Notes: generated by a model not told the origin, from the letters alone. Positions 7,972 through 16,839 are shown, counted from the stretch's first letter. The stretch: 55,731 nt of DNA from F23-B02 sp963632825 (GCA_963632825.1 CAVGWF010000006.1:1-55731), one strand, 5' to 3'. Made by a program: numbers and translations.

Positions 7972-9474
7972 ATGAATGGTTATGTTGTTGCACTCGATCA
8001 GGGAACTACGAGCTCCAGAGCGATCGTGTTTGATGCAAAGGGGACTCCGGTTACAATAGCGCAGTATCCTTTTCCGCAGATATATCCCAAGCCGGGCTGG
8101 GTAGAGCACGATCCTATGGTCATATTGGAAACACAGTTTCACGCTCTTGCCGAGGCGTTTGAGAAGAGCGAGCTCTCACCGACGGATATTGCCGGCATCG
8201 GCATAACCAATCAGCGTGAGACAACGATAGTCTGGGATAAAAACACCGGCAAGCCCGTTTATAACGCCATCGTGTGGCAGTGCAGAAGGACGGCCGCAAT
8301 ATGCGATGAGCTTATGCATGACGGAATAGGAGACTATGTGCGGGATAAGACGGGGCTCCTGATAGACGCTTACTTCTCCGGCACGAAGATAAAGTGGATA
8401 CTCGATAATGTTGACGGTGCGAGAGAGCGCGCGGAGCGCGGTGAGCTGCTTTTCGGCAATGTTGACTCATGGCTTATCTGGAACCTCACGGGAGGCAAGG
8501 CACATGTTTCGGATTATTCAAACTGCTCGCGCACGATGCTGTTTGATATAAACGCGCTTAAATGGGATGAAACCCTGTGCGCAAAGCTCGGTATTCCTAT
8601 GTCGATGCTGCCGGAGCCGGTGCCGTCGTCGATGATCTATGGCAGGGTCGCTCCCGGAATAACGGGACTTGAGATGCTCACGGGTGTGCCGGTGTGCGGC
8701 TCGGCAGGCGATCAGGCGGCGGCTCTCATGGGTCAGGGCTGCATAGAGAAGGGACAGGCAAAAAATACATATGGCACCGGCTGCTTCACGCTTCTCAACA
8801 CGGGAGACCAGTCCGTCCGCAGCGCCAGCGGTCTCGTAACGAGCGTTGCATGGTCTATCGGAGGCAAGACAACATATGCTCTTGAGGGCAGTGTTTTTAA
8901 TGCCGGCAGTTCCATCCAGTGGCTGCGCGACGAGGTAGGACTTCTTGCAACCAGCTCCGAGTGCGAAGCTCTTGCAACATCGGTGCCGGATAACGGCGGC
9001 GTGTATCTCGTATCGGCGTTCACCGGTCTCGGCGCGCCGCGCTGGGATATGTATGCCCGAGGCACGATAGTCGGTCTCACCCGAGGCTCCACAAAGGCGC
9101 ATATTGCCAGAGCGGCGCTTGAGGGTATTGCGTATCAGGTTAAGGATCTGCTCGATGCCATGGAAAAGGACGCCGGTGAGCCTTTGTCGGTGCTGCGCGT
9201 TGACGGCGGCGCATCGGTAAATAACTTTATGATGCAGTTCCAGTCGGATATCCTGCGTAAGCCCATCGACCGTCCTAAGATGGTAGAGACAACGGCATTC
9301 GGCGCTGCTTTCCTTGCGGGTCTTGCCGTAGGGGTATGGAAGGATATAAGCGACATCGGCTCAATTCGTGAGTCCGACCGGGTATTTCAACCGGGCATGG
9401 ATGCTCAGGAGGCTGCGGCTCTGCATAAAAAGTGGCTAAAGGCAGTGGAAAGATCGGCAAAGTGGGAAGAGTAA
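7972..9474 (+). CDS. glpK: Glycerol kinase
   Basis: A 500-residue FGGY-family kinase that converts glycerol and ATP to sn-glycerol 3-phosphate in the cytosol. The phosphate-binding loop DQGTTSSRAIVFD lies at residues 9-21, NQRETTIVWD near 85, and CGSAGDQAAAL and the DGGASVNNFMMQF segment fit the family, as does the length. The start is ATG 7972, not the in-frame ATG at 7966, because GGAGG ends seven bases before the former and one base before the latter. No glycerol facilitator or glycerol-3-phosphate oxidase is next to it. The stop overlaps the next start as TAATG. Confidence 0.96.
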   Translation: MNGYVVALDQGTTSSRAIVFDAKGTPVTIAQYPFPQIYPKPGWVEHDPMVILETQFHALAEAFEKSELSPTDIAGIGITNQRETTIVWDKNTGKPVYNAIVWQCRRTAAICDELMHDGIGDYVRDKTGLLIDAYFSGTKIKWILDNVDGARERAERGELLFGNVDSWLIWNLTGGKAHVSDYSNCSRTMLFDINALKWDETLCAKLGIPMSMLPEPVPSSMIYGRVAPGITGLEMLTGVPVCGSAGDQAAALMGQGCIEKGQAKNTYGTGCFTLLNTGDQSVRSASGLVTSVAWSIGGKTTYALEGSVFNAGSSIQWLRDEVGLLATSSECEALATSVPDNGGVYLVSAFTGLGAPRWDMYARGTIVGLTRGSTKAHIARAALEGIAYQVKDLLDAMEKDAGEPLSVLRVDGGASVNNFMMQFQSDILRKPIDRPKMVETTAFGAAFLAGLAVGVWKDISDIGSIRESDRVFQPGMDAQEAAALHKKWLKAVERSAKWEE

Positions 9475-10043
9475 TGGAACAGGTATTGGTAGTAAAACGC
9501 GAAAAGATTGAAAGCTATATCTCCGGCAGAAACGGACTTATAAAGGAAAAAACCGAGGAGCTTTTTGACATTATACTCCGTGAGCACGAATTTATGCCCC
9601 GCCCCGAGGCTGAGGAGCGCCCGGATTATAAGCAGATCATTCCGTATGTCATCCTTCGCCGCGGCGAGGAGATATTTGTCACCCGCAGACTCAATAAAGG
9701 GGGAGAGGCAAGGCTGCACGGAAAAATATCCATCGGAATAGGGGGACATATAAATCCCGTTGACGAAGATGGAGACCTGCTCATGAGAGGCCTCTGGCGC
9801 GAGATAAGCGAGGAGGTCGAGGTAGAGGCTCACGGTGAGCTCAAGCCCTGCGGATTTATAAACGATGATTCCAATGCCGTGGGCAGCGTGCATCTCGGCG
9901 CGTGCTTCACGCTTCCGGTTCAGGGAAATGTCTCCGTGCGCGAGACCGAGAAGCTGGAAGGACTATGGATGACGCCTGACGGGCTGCGGGAAAACTATGA
10001 GCTCATGGAAACATGGACACAGATAGCACTGGAGGTATTGTGA
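9474..10043 (+). CDS. NUDIX-like phosphohydrolase
   Basis: A 189-residue protein with a NUDIX-type core: GIGGHINPVDEDG followed by GLWREISEEVEVE near residues 90-115, where the REISEE block matches the metal-binding helix. The Gly/Glu spacing before it is longer than the classic box, so this is a divergent subgroup. The substrate is unknown (a nucleoside diphosphate derivative is the usual guess). The start ATG overlaps the glpK stop by one base, and the next gene begins directly after its stop, so glpK, this gene and the DUF1015 gene are one transcript. Confidence 0.75.
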   Translation: MEQVLVVKREKIESYISGRNGLIKEKTEELFDIILREHEFMPRPEAEERPDYKQIIPYVILRRGEEIFVTRRLNKGGEARLHGKISIGIGGHINPVDEDGDLLMRGLWREISEEVEVEAHGELKPCGFINDDSNAVGSVHLGACFTLPVQGNVSVRETEKLEGLWMTPDGLRENYELMETWTQIALEVL

Positions 10044-11273
10044 GTGCAAGTTTTTAAACCTGCGGATATATTGCTTCCGGATTGTGATATGCATAAATGG
10101 AGCGTGGTCGCGTGCGACCAGTTTACATCCGAGCCGGAATACTGGCGCAGCGTGCGTAAGCTTGTAGGCGACGCGCCCTCAACGCTCCGCATGATGCTGC
10201 CGGAGGCCGAGCTCGGCGAAAAGGATCCGGAGACGGAGAGCGCCGCCATAAACGCGGCAATGCAGGAGTATCTTGATTCCGGACTGTTCAAATGCTTCCG
10301 AAACAGCTATATCTATCTTGAGAGAACGCTTGAAAACGGCATGGTCAGACGCGGCATAGTCGGAAAATTCGACCTTGAAGCATATGACTGGAGGGAGGGC
10401 ACGGCAAGCCCGATACGCGCTACAGAATTTACCGTTGAGGATCGGCTTCCGCCGCGCGTCAGGATAAGAAAAAACGCACCTCTTGAAATGCCGCATATCA
10501 TGATATTTATGGACGATGCCGAGGATATGGTCTTTTCCGCCGTAAAAAAGGGCGAAAAGGTGTATGATTTTGAGCTTATGCAGGGCGGCGGCAGCATAAA
10601 GGGCTGGCTTGTTTCCGATGTAAAAGAGCTTTCTGCAGCTGCGGAAAGGCTCGGCGATGAGAAGCTGCTTGCAGAAAAATACGGCAGAGCGGATAAAGCA
10701 ATCATCTTTGCAATGGGTGACGGCAACCACAGCCTGGCAGCGGCAAAGCGGCATTGGGAGGAGGTCAAGGCACAAATCCCCGAGAGTGAGTATGACGGCT
10801 GTCCCGCAAGATATGCGCTCGCGGAGCTTGTCAATATCCACGATGCGTCCATAGCTTTTGAGCCCATACACAAGGTCGTTTTCGGCACCGACCCGGGGGA
10901 CTTTATAAAGGAAGCAAAGGCGTTTTTCGCGGAAAACTCCGGTGCCGGCAGACAAATCAGGCTTATGACCGGCGCCGGGGACGAAGAGCTTTCGGTTTCC
11001 GGCATGACGATCGGTCAGCTCATAGGAGCCTGTGAGGACTTTTGCCGGAGCTATATTGAACGCCACGGCGGATATATCGACTATATCCACGGCGATGAGC
11101 AATGCACCGAAATGTCGCACCGCACCGGCTGCGCGGGGATACTTCTCCCGCGTATGGAGAAGTCGGAGCTGTTTACCTCGGTGATGAGCGGCGGGCCGTT
11201 CCCGAAGAAAAGCTTTTCCATAGGGCACGGCAACGATAAGCGATATTATCTTGAGTGCCGCAAAATCAGGTAA
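10044..11273 (+). CDS. DUF1015 family protein
   Basis: A 409-residue member of the DUF1015 family, recognised from the N-terminal FKPADILLP, CDQFTSEPEYW and the later MGDGNHSLAAAK and HGDEQC segments. Members are widespread in Clostridia. Their biochemical role is not something I can state with confidence. The start is a GTG immediately after the preceding stop, with GGAGG eight bases upstream. It is the third gene after glpK. An enzyme role is suggested by the conserved DGNHS and HGD motifs. Confidence 0.8.
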   Translation: MQVFKPADILLPDCDMHKWSVVACDQFTSEPEYWRSVRKLVGDAPSTLRMMLPEAELGEKDPETESAAINAAMQEYLDSGLFKCFRNSYIYLERTLENGMVRRGIVGKFDLEAYDWREGTASPIRATEFTVEDRLPPRVRIRKNAPLEMPHIMIFMDDAEDMVFSAVKKGEKVYDFELMQGGGSIKGWLVSDVKELSAAAERLGDEKLLAEKYGRADKAIIFAMGDGNHSLAAAKRHWEEVKAQIPESEYDGCPARYALAELVNIHDASIAFEPIHKVVFGTDPGDFIKEAKAFFAENSGAGRQIRLMTGAGDEELSVSGMTIGQLIGACEDFCRSYIERHGGYIDYIHGDEQCTEMSHRTGCAGILLPRMEKSELFTSVMSGGPFPKKSFSIGHGNDKRYYLECRKIR

Positions 11274-11280
11274 TTTCCAC

Positions 11281-11309
11281 TTGTCATGGACGGTGTGTTG
11301 TGATAAAAT
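11281..11309 (+). promoter_or_regulatory. Promoter of yebC
   Basis: TTGTCA (11281-11286), 17-base spacer, TAAAAT (11304-11309), about 48 bases before the ATG. Confidence 0.65.
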
Positions 11310-11356
11310 AACTGCCGTTAATTCGCAATAATACTATTAGAGGAGCTGTTGAATAT

Positions 11357-12091
11357 ATGTCCGGACATTCCAAATGGCATAATATACAGAAAACCAAGGG
11401 TGCAGCCGACGCAAAACGCGCTCAGGCATTCACAAAAATTGCCCGTGAAATGATCGTTGCCGTTAAAGAAGGCGGCAGCGGTGACCCCAACAACAATTCG
11501 CGCCTTGCTGCGGTCATCACCAAGGCAAAAGCCGCAAATATGCCAAATGATAACATCAAGCGCACCATCGACAAGGCTCTCGGCGCGGGCAACACCGATA
11601 ACTACGAAAAAATAGTTTACGAGGGCTACGGTCCCTGCGGTGTTGCGGTCATAGTCGAGACCATGACCGATAACCGCAACCGCACTGCGGGCGAGATCCG
11701 TCACTACTTTGATAAATACGGCGGAAACATGGGCGCTGCAAACTGTGTATCATGGTCGTTCGATAAAAAGGGCGTTATCGTTATCGACAACGAGGACGAG
11801 GAGCTCGACGAGGACGAGGTAATGATGGAGGTGCTCGATGCCGGCGCAGATGATTTCGAGCCCGACGGCGAGACCTTCGTGGTGTATACCGCACCCGACG
11901 ATGTTTCTCCGGTAGCCGAGAAGATCAGCGCGGCAGGCTATAAGCTCCTTTCCGCTCAGGTCGAAATGCTCCCGCAGAACGGTTACATAAAGCTCACCGG
12001 CGAGGACGACATCAAGAACATGCAGAAGATGCTCGACATGTTTGAGGATAACGACGATGTTCAGAATGTCTGGCACAACTGGGAAGAGTAA
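11357..12091 (+). CDS. yebC: YebC/PmpR family translational or transcriptional regulator
   Basis: A 244-residue YebC-family protein beginning MSGHSKWHNIQKTKGAADAK, the family signature, with ANMPNDNIKRTIDKALG and an acidic middle (EDEELDEDEVMMEV). Length is standard. Family members have been described as DNA-binding regulators and more recently as factors that help ribosomes through difficult proline-containing stretches. The sequence does not decide which applies. Here it stands alone: own promoter upstream and a strong terminator directly after. Confidence 0.95.
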   Translation: MSGHSKWHNIQKTKGAADAKRAQAFTKIAREMIVAVKEGGSGDPNNNSRLAAVITKAKAANMPNDNIKRTIDKALGAGNTDNYEKIVYEGYGPCGVAVIVETMTDNRNRTAGEIRHYFDKYGGNMGAANCVSWSFDKKGVIVIDNEDEELDEDEVMMEVLDAGADDFEPDGETFVVYTAPDDVSPVAEKISAAGYKLLSAQVEMLPQNGYIKLTGEDDIKNMQKMLDMFEDNDDVQNVWHNWEE

Positions 12092-12114
12092 TTGAATAAA
12101 CGGAATAATGACGA

Positions 12115-12156
12115 ATAAAAAACTTCCTCCGGTTCATGAGCCGGAGGAAGTTTTTG
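12115..12156. terminator. Bidirectional terminator between yebC and the exonuclease gene
   Basis: A perfect 12-base stem (12121-12132 with 12141-12152) with an 8-base loop, an A-run before and a T-run after, so it can stop both converging genes. Confidence 0.9.
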
Positions 12157-12159
12157 TGA

Positions 12160-13140
12160 TCATTGCTTGCTTGCGGGCCTGTTCTTTTTTGAGGAATGAC
12201 CGCGCCCGCGCCTGCGGGACAGCGCCGCCTTGCTGCGGTAGAAATCCATCATGCCGTCATCCGCATCGTAAACGAGCCTGTTTGCCGACCATGTGCCGTC
12301 CTCATGCTTGCGGAACTTGAGCCTTACGAGGAAGCTGCCGCAATCGGGGCAGGCAAGAAGATTCATGTATCGCTGATCGCCCTGATTGATCCAGCGCTGC
12401 GGCAAAAGCTCACCGCCGCACCTTGGGCATGGCAGAACGACGAGCTGCTCGTCGGCAAATGCCTCGGCCTTTGATATGTAGTCGGGGAAGACCCTGTGCT
12501 CAAGGGCATCCGGTGCGTTGTCGTCGGACGAGTGCTTTCGTGCGTGGCTCATAAGAACTCGGGCAGCCTCATCATACATGGCAAGTCCCTGCTTCATGTC
12601 AAGCTTAGAGCACACGAGCGCCGTGTTGTATGCGTCGCCGAGAGCATCGTGAGCAATGCGGGTCTGCTCGATGCCGAAATGCTCCATGGCAGTTGCAAGC
12701 GACTTCTGGTTTTTGTCACCGTCGGTCTGCATGTTATAAATGAGCTGCAGATTTATCCATGAGCTTATCCAATCCCAGTCCAGATCATGGATGATGATGT
12801 TCTGCTCCATGATGCCGCGGTCGTCGCAGCCCCATGTGAGGAAGGTCACATCGTCGCCGCACCACTGCCTGAACTGCTCAAAGGCATCGGGAAAAGTGTG
12901 CCCGAGGGCAAGACGCTCCTTGTCAAAGCCGGTGAGCTTTTTCACCTTGTAGTGCATACGCTTAAAGTACACGGGCTTTACATCAATGGTAAATTCCTCG
13001 GCGGGAGTCATGTCCTCGGTAAGCTTGACTGCACCGATCTCTATAATTTCGCCCCTCAATTTTATGGGCAGCTTGTTAAAAACGGAGGATTTCGAGCTCA
13101 TCGCCTGATTCCACTCTAAATCGACCACAATATAATTCAT
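12160..13140 (-). CDS. DEDDh 3'-5' exonuclease with C-terminal zinc ribbon
   Basis: A 326-residue protein. The N-terminal half is a DEDDh exonuclease: DLEWN (Asp7, Glu9) as motif I, a central DDRG segment, and HDALGDAYNTA as the final His/Asp motif. It resembles the ERI-1/KapD-like subgroup of RNA or DNA trimming nucleases. Near residues 245-285 two CPRCGG/CPDCGS pairs form a probable zinc ribbon. The tail is very basic (RRRGRGHSSKKNR), fitting nucleic-acid binding. The ATG at 13140 has AAGG ten bases upstream. A GTG two codons earlier (13146) is too close to that site. Confidence 0.82.
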   Translation of the reverse strand: MNYIVVDLEWNQAMSSKSSVFNKLPIKLRGEIIEIGAVKLTEDMTPAEEFTIDVKPVYFKRMHYKVKKLTGFDKERLALGHTFPDAFEQFRQWCGDDVTFLTWGCDDRGIMEQNIIIHDLDWDWISSWINLQLIYNMQTDGDKNQKSLATAMEHFGIEQTRIAHDALGDAYNTALVCSKLDMKQGLAMYDEAARVLMSHARKHSSDDNAPDALEHRVFPDYISKAEAFADEQLVVLPCPRCGGELLPQRWINQGDQRYMNLLACPDCGSFLVRLKFRKHEDGTWSANRLVYDADDGMMDFYRSKAALSRRRGRGHSSKKNRPASKQ

Positions 13141-13175
13141 AAACACAACGACCTTACTTTAGATTACGAAAAGTT

Positions 13176-13205
13176 ATTATACCATATCCGCATATGTTTT
13201 TTCAA
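13176..13205 (-). promoter_or_regulatory. Promoter of the exonuclease gene
   Basis: Minus strand: TTGAAA (13200-13205), 18-base spacer, TATAAT (13176-13181). Confidence 0.65.
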
Positions 13206-13212
13206 TATATAT

Positions 13213-13241
13213 TTGAACAGGCAAAACTATTATGGTATAAT
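13213..13241 (+). promoter_or_regulatory. Promoter of ddl-murF
   Basis: TTGAAC (13213-13218), 17 bases, TATAAT (13236-13241), about 30 bases before the ddl ATG. It is back to back with the exonuclease promoter. Confidence 0.75.
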
Positions 13242-13271
13242 CAGCAGGTAAAATTGCTGGAGGTAAGAAAA

Positions 13272-14297
13272 ATGAAAATTGCGGTTGTCTGCGGCGGATT
13301 ATCAAATGAAAGAGATGTTTCGATCACCAGCGGTACCTGCGTTGCGCGTGCGCTGCGGGAGAGAGGGCATAAGGTGGTTCTTGTTGACCTGCTTTACGGT
13401 TATCCGGAAAGCTACGGCGACCCGGAGGAGCTTTTTGAGCGCGAGCAGGAGGATGTAGTCTATTCCGTCAAGGAGGAAACGCCGGATATTGAAAAAATGC
13501 TTGCCGAGGGAAACGGCAGCAGAATAGGCGGCAATGTCCTTGAGATATGCAAGGCGGCGGATATTTGCTTTCTTGCCCTGCATGGAGAGGACGGCGAAAA
13601 CGGAAAGCTTCAGGCCACAATGGACATTCACGGCATTAAATATACCGGCAGCGGATATCTCGGCAGCGCCATTGCCATGAACAAGGAGATAACGAAAATA
13701 ATGCTGCGCGAAAACGGCATACCGACTCCCGAGGGTATAGTTCTCGAAAAAGGCGGAGAGTATGCAGAGGTCGGCTTCCCGTGCGTTGTAAAGCCGTGCA
13801 GCGGCGGTTCGAGCGTCGGTACCTCCATGGTGAGCGATAAAAGCGAGTATGCGGCGGCTCTCGAGCTGGCGTTCAAGTATGAAGATCATGTCCTCGTCGA
13901 GCGCTTTATAAAGGGCAGAGAGCTTACGGTCGGCGTTATGGGCGGCAAAGCCATGCCGGTAATCGAGATAATACCCAAGCAGGGTTGGTATGACTATAAA
14001 AACAAGTATCAGGCAGGGCTTACCGAGGAGATATGCCCCGCACCTATCAGCCCCGAGGATACCGGCAGGGTACAGCGCCTTGCCGAACGCGTTAAAAACG
14101 CGCTTATGGTAGATGTATACTGCCGTGCCGACTTCCTCATGGACAATGCCACAGGTGAGATATACTGCCTTGAGGCAAATACTCTGCCCGGTATGACACC
14201 AACGAGCCTTATCCCGCAGATGGGCAGGGAGCAGGGACTTGACTTCGGGGAGGTCTGCGAAAGGATAATAGAGCTTTCCATGGAGAAGTATAAATGA
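13272..14297 (+). CDS. ddl: D-alanine--D-alanine ligase
   Basis: A 341-residue ATP-grasp ligase that joins two D-alanines for the peptidoglycan stem peptide. It starts MKIAVVCGGLSNERDVS and shows LHGEDGENGKLQ, the ATP-grasp segment PCVVKPCSGGSSVGTS, the omega-loop WYDYKNKYQAG and EANTLPGMTPTSLIPQ. The Tyr in the omega loop and the overall pattern fit a D-Ala-D-Ala rather than a D-Ala-D-Lac enzyme. GGAGG lies eight bases before the ATG. A longer upstream frame is ignored. The stop overlaps the murF start by four bases (ATGA). Confidence 0.95.
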   Translation: MKIAVVCGGLSNERDVSITSGTCVARALRERGHKVVLVDLLYGYPESYGDPEELFEREQEDVVYSVKEETPDIEKMLAEGNGSRIGGNVLEICKAADICFLALHGEDGENGKLQATMDIHGIKYTGSGYLGSAIAMNKEITKIMLRENGIPTPEGIVLEKGGEYAEVGFPCVVKPCSGGSSVGTSMVSDKSEYAAALELAFKYEDHVLVERFIKGRELTVGVMGGKAMPVIEIIPKQGWYDYKNKYQAGLTEEICPAPISPEDTGRVQRLAERVKNALMVDVYCRADFLMDNATGEIYCLEANTLPGMTPTSLIPQMGREQGLDFGEVCERIIELSMEKYK

Positions 14298-15643
14298 GAG
14301 GTATAAGCGTAAAAAAGGCATCGGAGCTCGTTGGAGGAACGCTTGTCGGAGGCAGCGGCGAGCAGGAGATACTCGGCATCGTGATCGACAGCCGCAAGGT
14401 TGAGACCGGCTTTGCGTTCGCGGCGCTGCCCGGCGAGCATGCTGACGGACACTCGTTCGTCGGAAAAGCCTTTGAAATGGGTGCTGCATGCTGCATTGTT
14501 GAGCATGATTGCCCGGAATCGAACGGCTGCCTGATAATCGTCGACAATACGGCAAAAGCGATGGCGAAGCTTGCCGAGGAATACAGAAAAACGCTGCACA
14601 TCCCCGTTATCGGCATAACCGGCTCGGTCGGAAAGACGACCGCCAAGGAAATGATAGCCGCCGTTCTTTCGCAAAAATTCAATGTTCTTAAAACGGACAA
14701 AAATTTCAACAACGAGCTGGGAGTGCCACTTACGATATTCCGCATCGAGCCCTGGCATGAGGCTGCGGTCATTGAAATGGGCATATCCGACTTCGGCGAG
14801 ATGAGCCGTCTTGCCAAAATGGTCCGCCCCACCGATGCTGTGTATACGCTTATAGGTCATGCGCACCTTGATGCACTGCACGACCGCAGAGGTGTTTTCA
14901 AGGCAAAGACCGAGATGCTTGAATATATGAATGACGATGCCGCCGTATTTTTAAACGCAGATGACGATCTTTTAAGCGCCTGCGTGTGCAGACAGAAGAA
15001 GATACTGTATGGTATTTGTGATAACGCCGATGTCAGGGCCGAAAATATAACGCCTGACGGAAGCGGCGGTATCGACTGCCGTATAGTCTCGGCAGGGCGC
15101 AAAATAAGGGTGCATATTCCGTTTTACGGACAGCATATGGTTTATGCCGCACTTGAGGGCGCAGCGGTAGGGATCAAGTTCGGACTCAGCGATGAGCAGA
15201 TAGCAAACGGCATCGCATCATATCAGACCGTCGGAAGACGAGCAAATATGACCGACACCGGCTATATAACGCTCATTGACGATTGCTATAACGCCAATCC
15301 CGACTCCGTTAAGTGCGCAATTGATTCACTTTCACATTTTCATGGGCGTAAGGTATGCATATTCGGCGATATGCTCGAAATGGGCGAAAACAGAGCACAG
15401 CTGCATGCGGATATCGGGCGCTATGCCGCCGGGCACGGAGTTTCGCTCCTGCTGTGTGTGGGAGAGCTGTCGAAGAACACATGCCGTGCGGCAGAGGATA
15501 TAAGCGCACTGCATTTTCAGAGCAATGCCGAGCTTATAGCGGAGCTGCCGAAGCTTATCGAAAAAGGTGATGCCGTTCTGGTAAAGGCATCGCACAGCAT
15601 GAAGCTTGAGGAGGTATCCGAGGCTTTAAAGCTGCTTAAGTAA
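14294..15643 (+). CDS. murF: UDP-N-acetylmuramoyl-tripeptide--D-alanyl-D-alanine ligase
   Basis: A 449-residue Mur ligase that attaches the D-Ala-D-Ala made by the upstream Ddl to the UDP-MurNAc-tripeptide. Seen: N-terminal MurF domain with IDSRKVETGFAFAAL, the ATP loop VIGITGSVGKTTAKE near residue 105, FNNELGVPLT, LIDDCYNANPDS and FGDMLEMGE, all characteristic of MurF. The length is normal. It overlaps ddl by four bases and is followed at once by a terminator. Confidence 0.95.
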   Translation: MRGISVKKASELVGGTLVGGSGEQEILGIVIDSRKVETGFAFAALPGEHADGHSFVGKAFEMGAACCIVEHDCPESNGCLIIVDNTAKAMAKLAEEYRKTLHIPVIGITGSVGKTTAKEMIAAVLSQKFNVLKTDKNFNNELGVPLTIFRIEPWHEAAVIEMGISDFGEMSRLAKMVRPTDAVYTLIGHAHLDALHDRRGVFKAKTEMLEYMNDDAAVFLNADDDLLSACVCRQKKILYGICDNADVRAENITPDGSGGIDCRIVSAGRKIRVHIPFYGQHMVYAALEGAAVGIKFGLSDEQIANGIASYQTVGRRANMTDTGYITLIDDCYNANPDSVKCAIDSLSHFHGRKVCIFGDMLEMGENRAQLHADIGRYAAGHGVSLLLCVGELSKNTCRAAEDISALHFQSNAELIAELPKLIEKGDAVLVKASHSMKLEEVSEALKLLK

Positions 15644-15652
15644 GCACATAGC

Positions 15653-15682
15653 AAAAACGGACTGCCTCGCAGTCCGTTTTTA
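15653..15682. terminator. Bidirectional terminator after murF
   Basis: A 12-base perfect stem (15653-15664 with 15670-15681), a five-base loop, with five A before and five T after. It serves murF and the converging acetyltransferase gene. Confidence 0.88.
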
Positions 15683-15692
15683 AGCTTATGAC

Positions 15693-16235
15693 CTATGATT
15701 TCGTTAAAGCTGCATATTCATCCCATGTGAGGAACCTGTTGTCTCGCGGCTCTGCATGGGTGATAATTCGGGGCTTTGCCATGACAACGGTGCTGTTTGC
15801 GGGAATATCCTCGGTAACGATGCAGTTTGCACCGATGCGCACATCATTGCCTATCGTTATATTGCCGATTATCTTGGCACCCGCGCCTATGTACACTCGT
15901 TCGCCTATGGTCGGCGAGCCGCAGTTTTTGCTGCCGGGCAAGGTGTTTGAGCCGATTGTGACCTGATGGAATATCGTACACCCCTTGCCGATCCTTGCGC
16001 CGTAGGATATAAATATGCCGCAGAGTCCGTGCGGAGTCTCAAACGCCTTTATTCTTGTGGTCATCGGTATGCTGGAATTGAGATTGTCCTGCAATTTCCG
16101 CATTCTTGAGCGATACCATGATTTAAACAGGCTTTGAATGCGGTTGGGATAGAGTATCCTGCGTCTGTATCGCCAGAAGAGCTGTGTCCGATTAGGAAAA
16201 AGGTAACGCTTTATTCTGTTAACAAGCTTTTTCAT
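15693..16235 (-). CDS. Hexapeptide-repeat acetyltransferase (serine acetyltransferase-like)
   Basis: A 180-residue left-handed beta-helix acyltransferase. The hexapeptide repeats run from about GIFISYGARIGKGCTIFHQVTIG to IGNDVRIGANCIVTEDIPANS, with the probable catalytic His in IFHQVTIG and an acetyl-CoA loop. The first 60 residues are very basic (RIKRYLFPNRTQLFWRYRRR). It resembles CysE-type or capsule-type acetyltransferases. With no cysteine or capsule genes nearby the acceptor is unknown. It is the third gene of the yaaL-bofA operon, with GAGGGG only three bases before the ATG. Confidence 0.8.
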   Translation of the reverse strand: MKKLVNRIKRYLFPNRTQLFWRYRRRILYPNRIQSLFKSWYRSRMRKLQDNLNSSIPMTTRIKAFETPHGLCGIFISYGARIGKGCTIFHQVTIGSNTLPGSKNCGSPTIGERVYIGAGAKIIGNITIGNDVRIGANCIVTEDIPANSTVVMAKPRIITHAEPRDNRFLTWDEYAALTKS

Positions 16236-16242
16236 ATGCCCC

Positions 16243-16509
16243 TCATATAAAGAAATTTTCTATCAGCAGCAGAAGAATAATGCCCGGTATGCCGAGAAGA
16301 CCGGCAACTATGGCGCTTATCCAGCCGACGGTTATGCTCAGACCTATAAAACCGCCGAGAAAGTTGAATACAAACAGCATGACGAAGCCGAGCAGGGCGT
16401 TAAGCAGAAGCTTGAGAGCCCATTTTATAGGCGTTGCGAAAATTTTTATCACCAGCCATAAAAGCAGAACGGCAACAATAACGGTGACTGCGATATGTAA
16501 TGTGTCCAT
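16243..16509 (-). CDS. bofA: Pro-sigma-K processing inhibitor BofA family protein
   Basis: An 88-residue membrane protein with the BofA pattern LLLNALLGFVMLFVFNFLGG followed by a second helix and LLGIPGIILLLLI. In Bacillus subtilis, BofA holds the SpoIVFB protease inactive in the mother cell membrane so that pro-sigma-K is cut only at the right time. No spoIVFA or spoIVFB is in this window. It lies eight bases after the YaaL-like gene, the same order as yaaL-bofA in Bacilli, which strengthens the call. Confidence 0.88.
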   Translation of the reverse strand: MDTLHIAVTVIVAVLLLWLVIKIFATPIKWALKLLLNALLGFVMLFVFNFLGGFIGLSITVGWISAIVAGLLGIPGIILLLLIENFFI

Positions 16510-16517
16510 ATATCCTC

Positions 16518-16727
16518 CTATTGAATAAGACTTCTGATGCTCACAACGGCACTGTTGTACCGCGATTTCAGCGCATTTATCTCATATATGCATGCATCCA
16601 TCATATCACGATCCGTCGTATTGTCAAATGCCGCATATGCGCACCTGAGCTGCGAGCGTATATCCGCCATCTCGGAAAACCTACGCTCGTATTCTCTTTT
16701 TAACATTTTAGCTTCTTTTCTCGTCAT
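16518..16727 (-). CDS. YaaL/DUF2508 family small protein
   Basis: A 69-residue helical protein, LKREYERRFSEMADIRSQLR followed by DRDMMDACIYEINALKSRYN, matching the general pattern of DUF2508/YaaL proteins encoded next to bofA in Firmicutes. The function is unknown in the family as far as I know. The ATG at 16727 is preferred over an ATG at 16769 because AGGAG lies eight bases before it. It is the first gene of the operon. Confidence 0.72.
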   Translation of the reverse strand: MTRKEAKMLKREYERRFSEMADIRSQLRCAYAAFDNTTDRDMMDACIYEINALKSRYNSAVVSIRSLIQ

Positions 16728-16754
16728 TGTAAACACTCCTTTTTCCTGAGATAT

Positions 16755-16782
16755 ATTATATTCCATCATGCTCGGCTTTAAA
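16755..16782 (-). promoter_or_regulatory. Promoter of yaaL-bofA-acetyltransferase
   Basis: Minus strand: TTTAAA (16777-16782), 16 bases, TATAAT (16755-16760). A sporulation sigma factor may use other bases here. I cannot tell. Confidence 0.5.
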
Positions 16783-16839
16783 CAGAAAGCGGAATAAATT
16801 ACCGTGAGTTAAAATTGCACCTGAGCATATACTACAACC

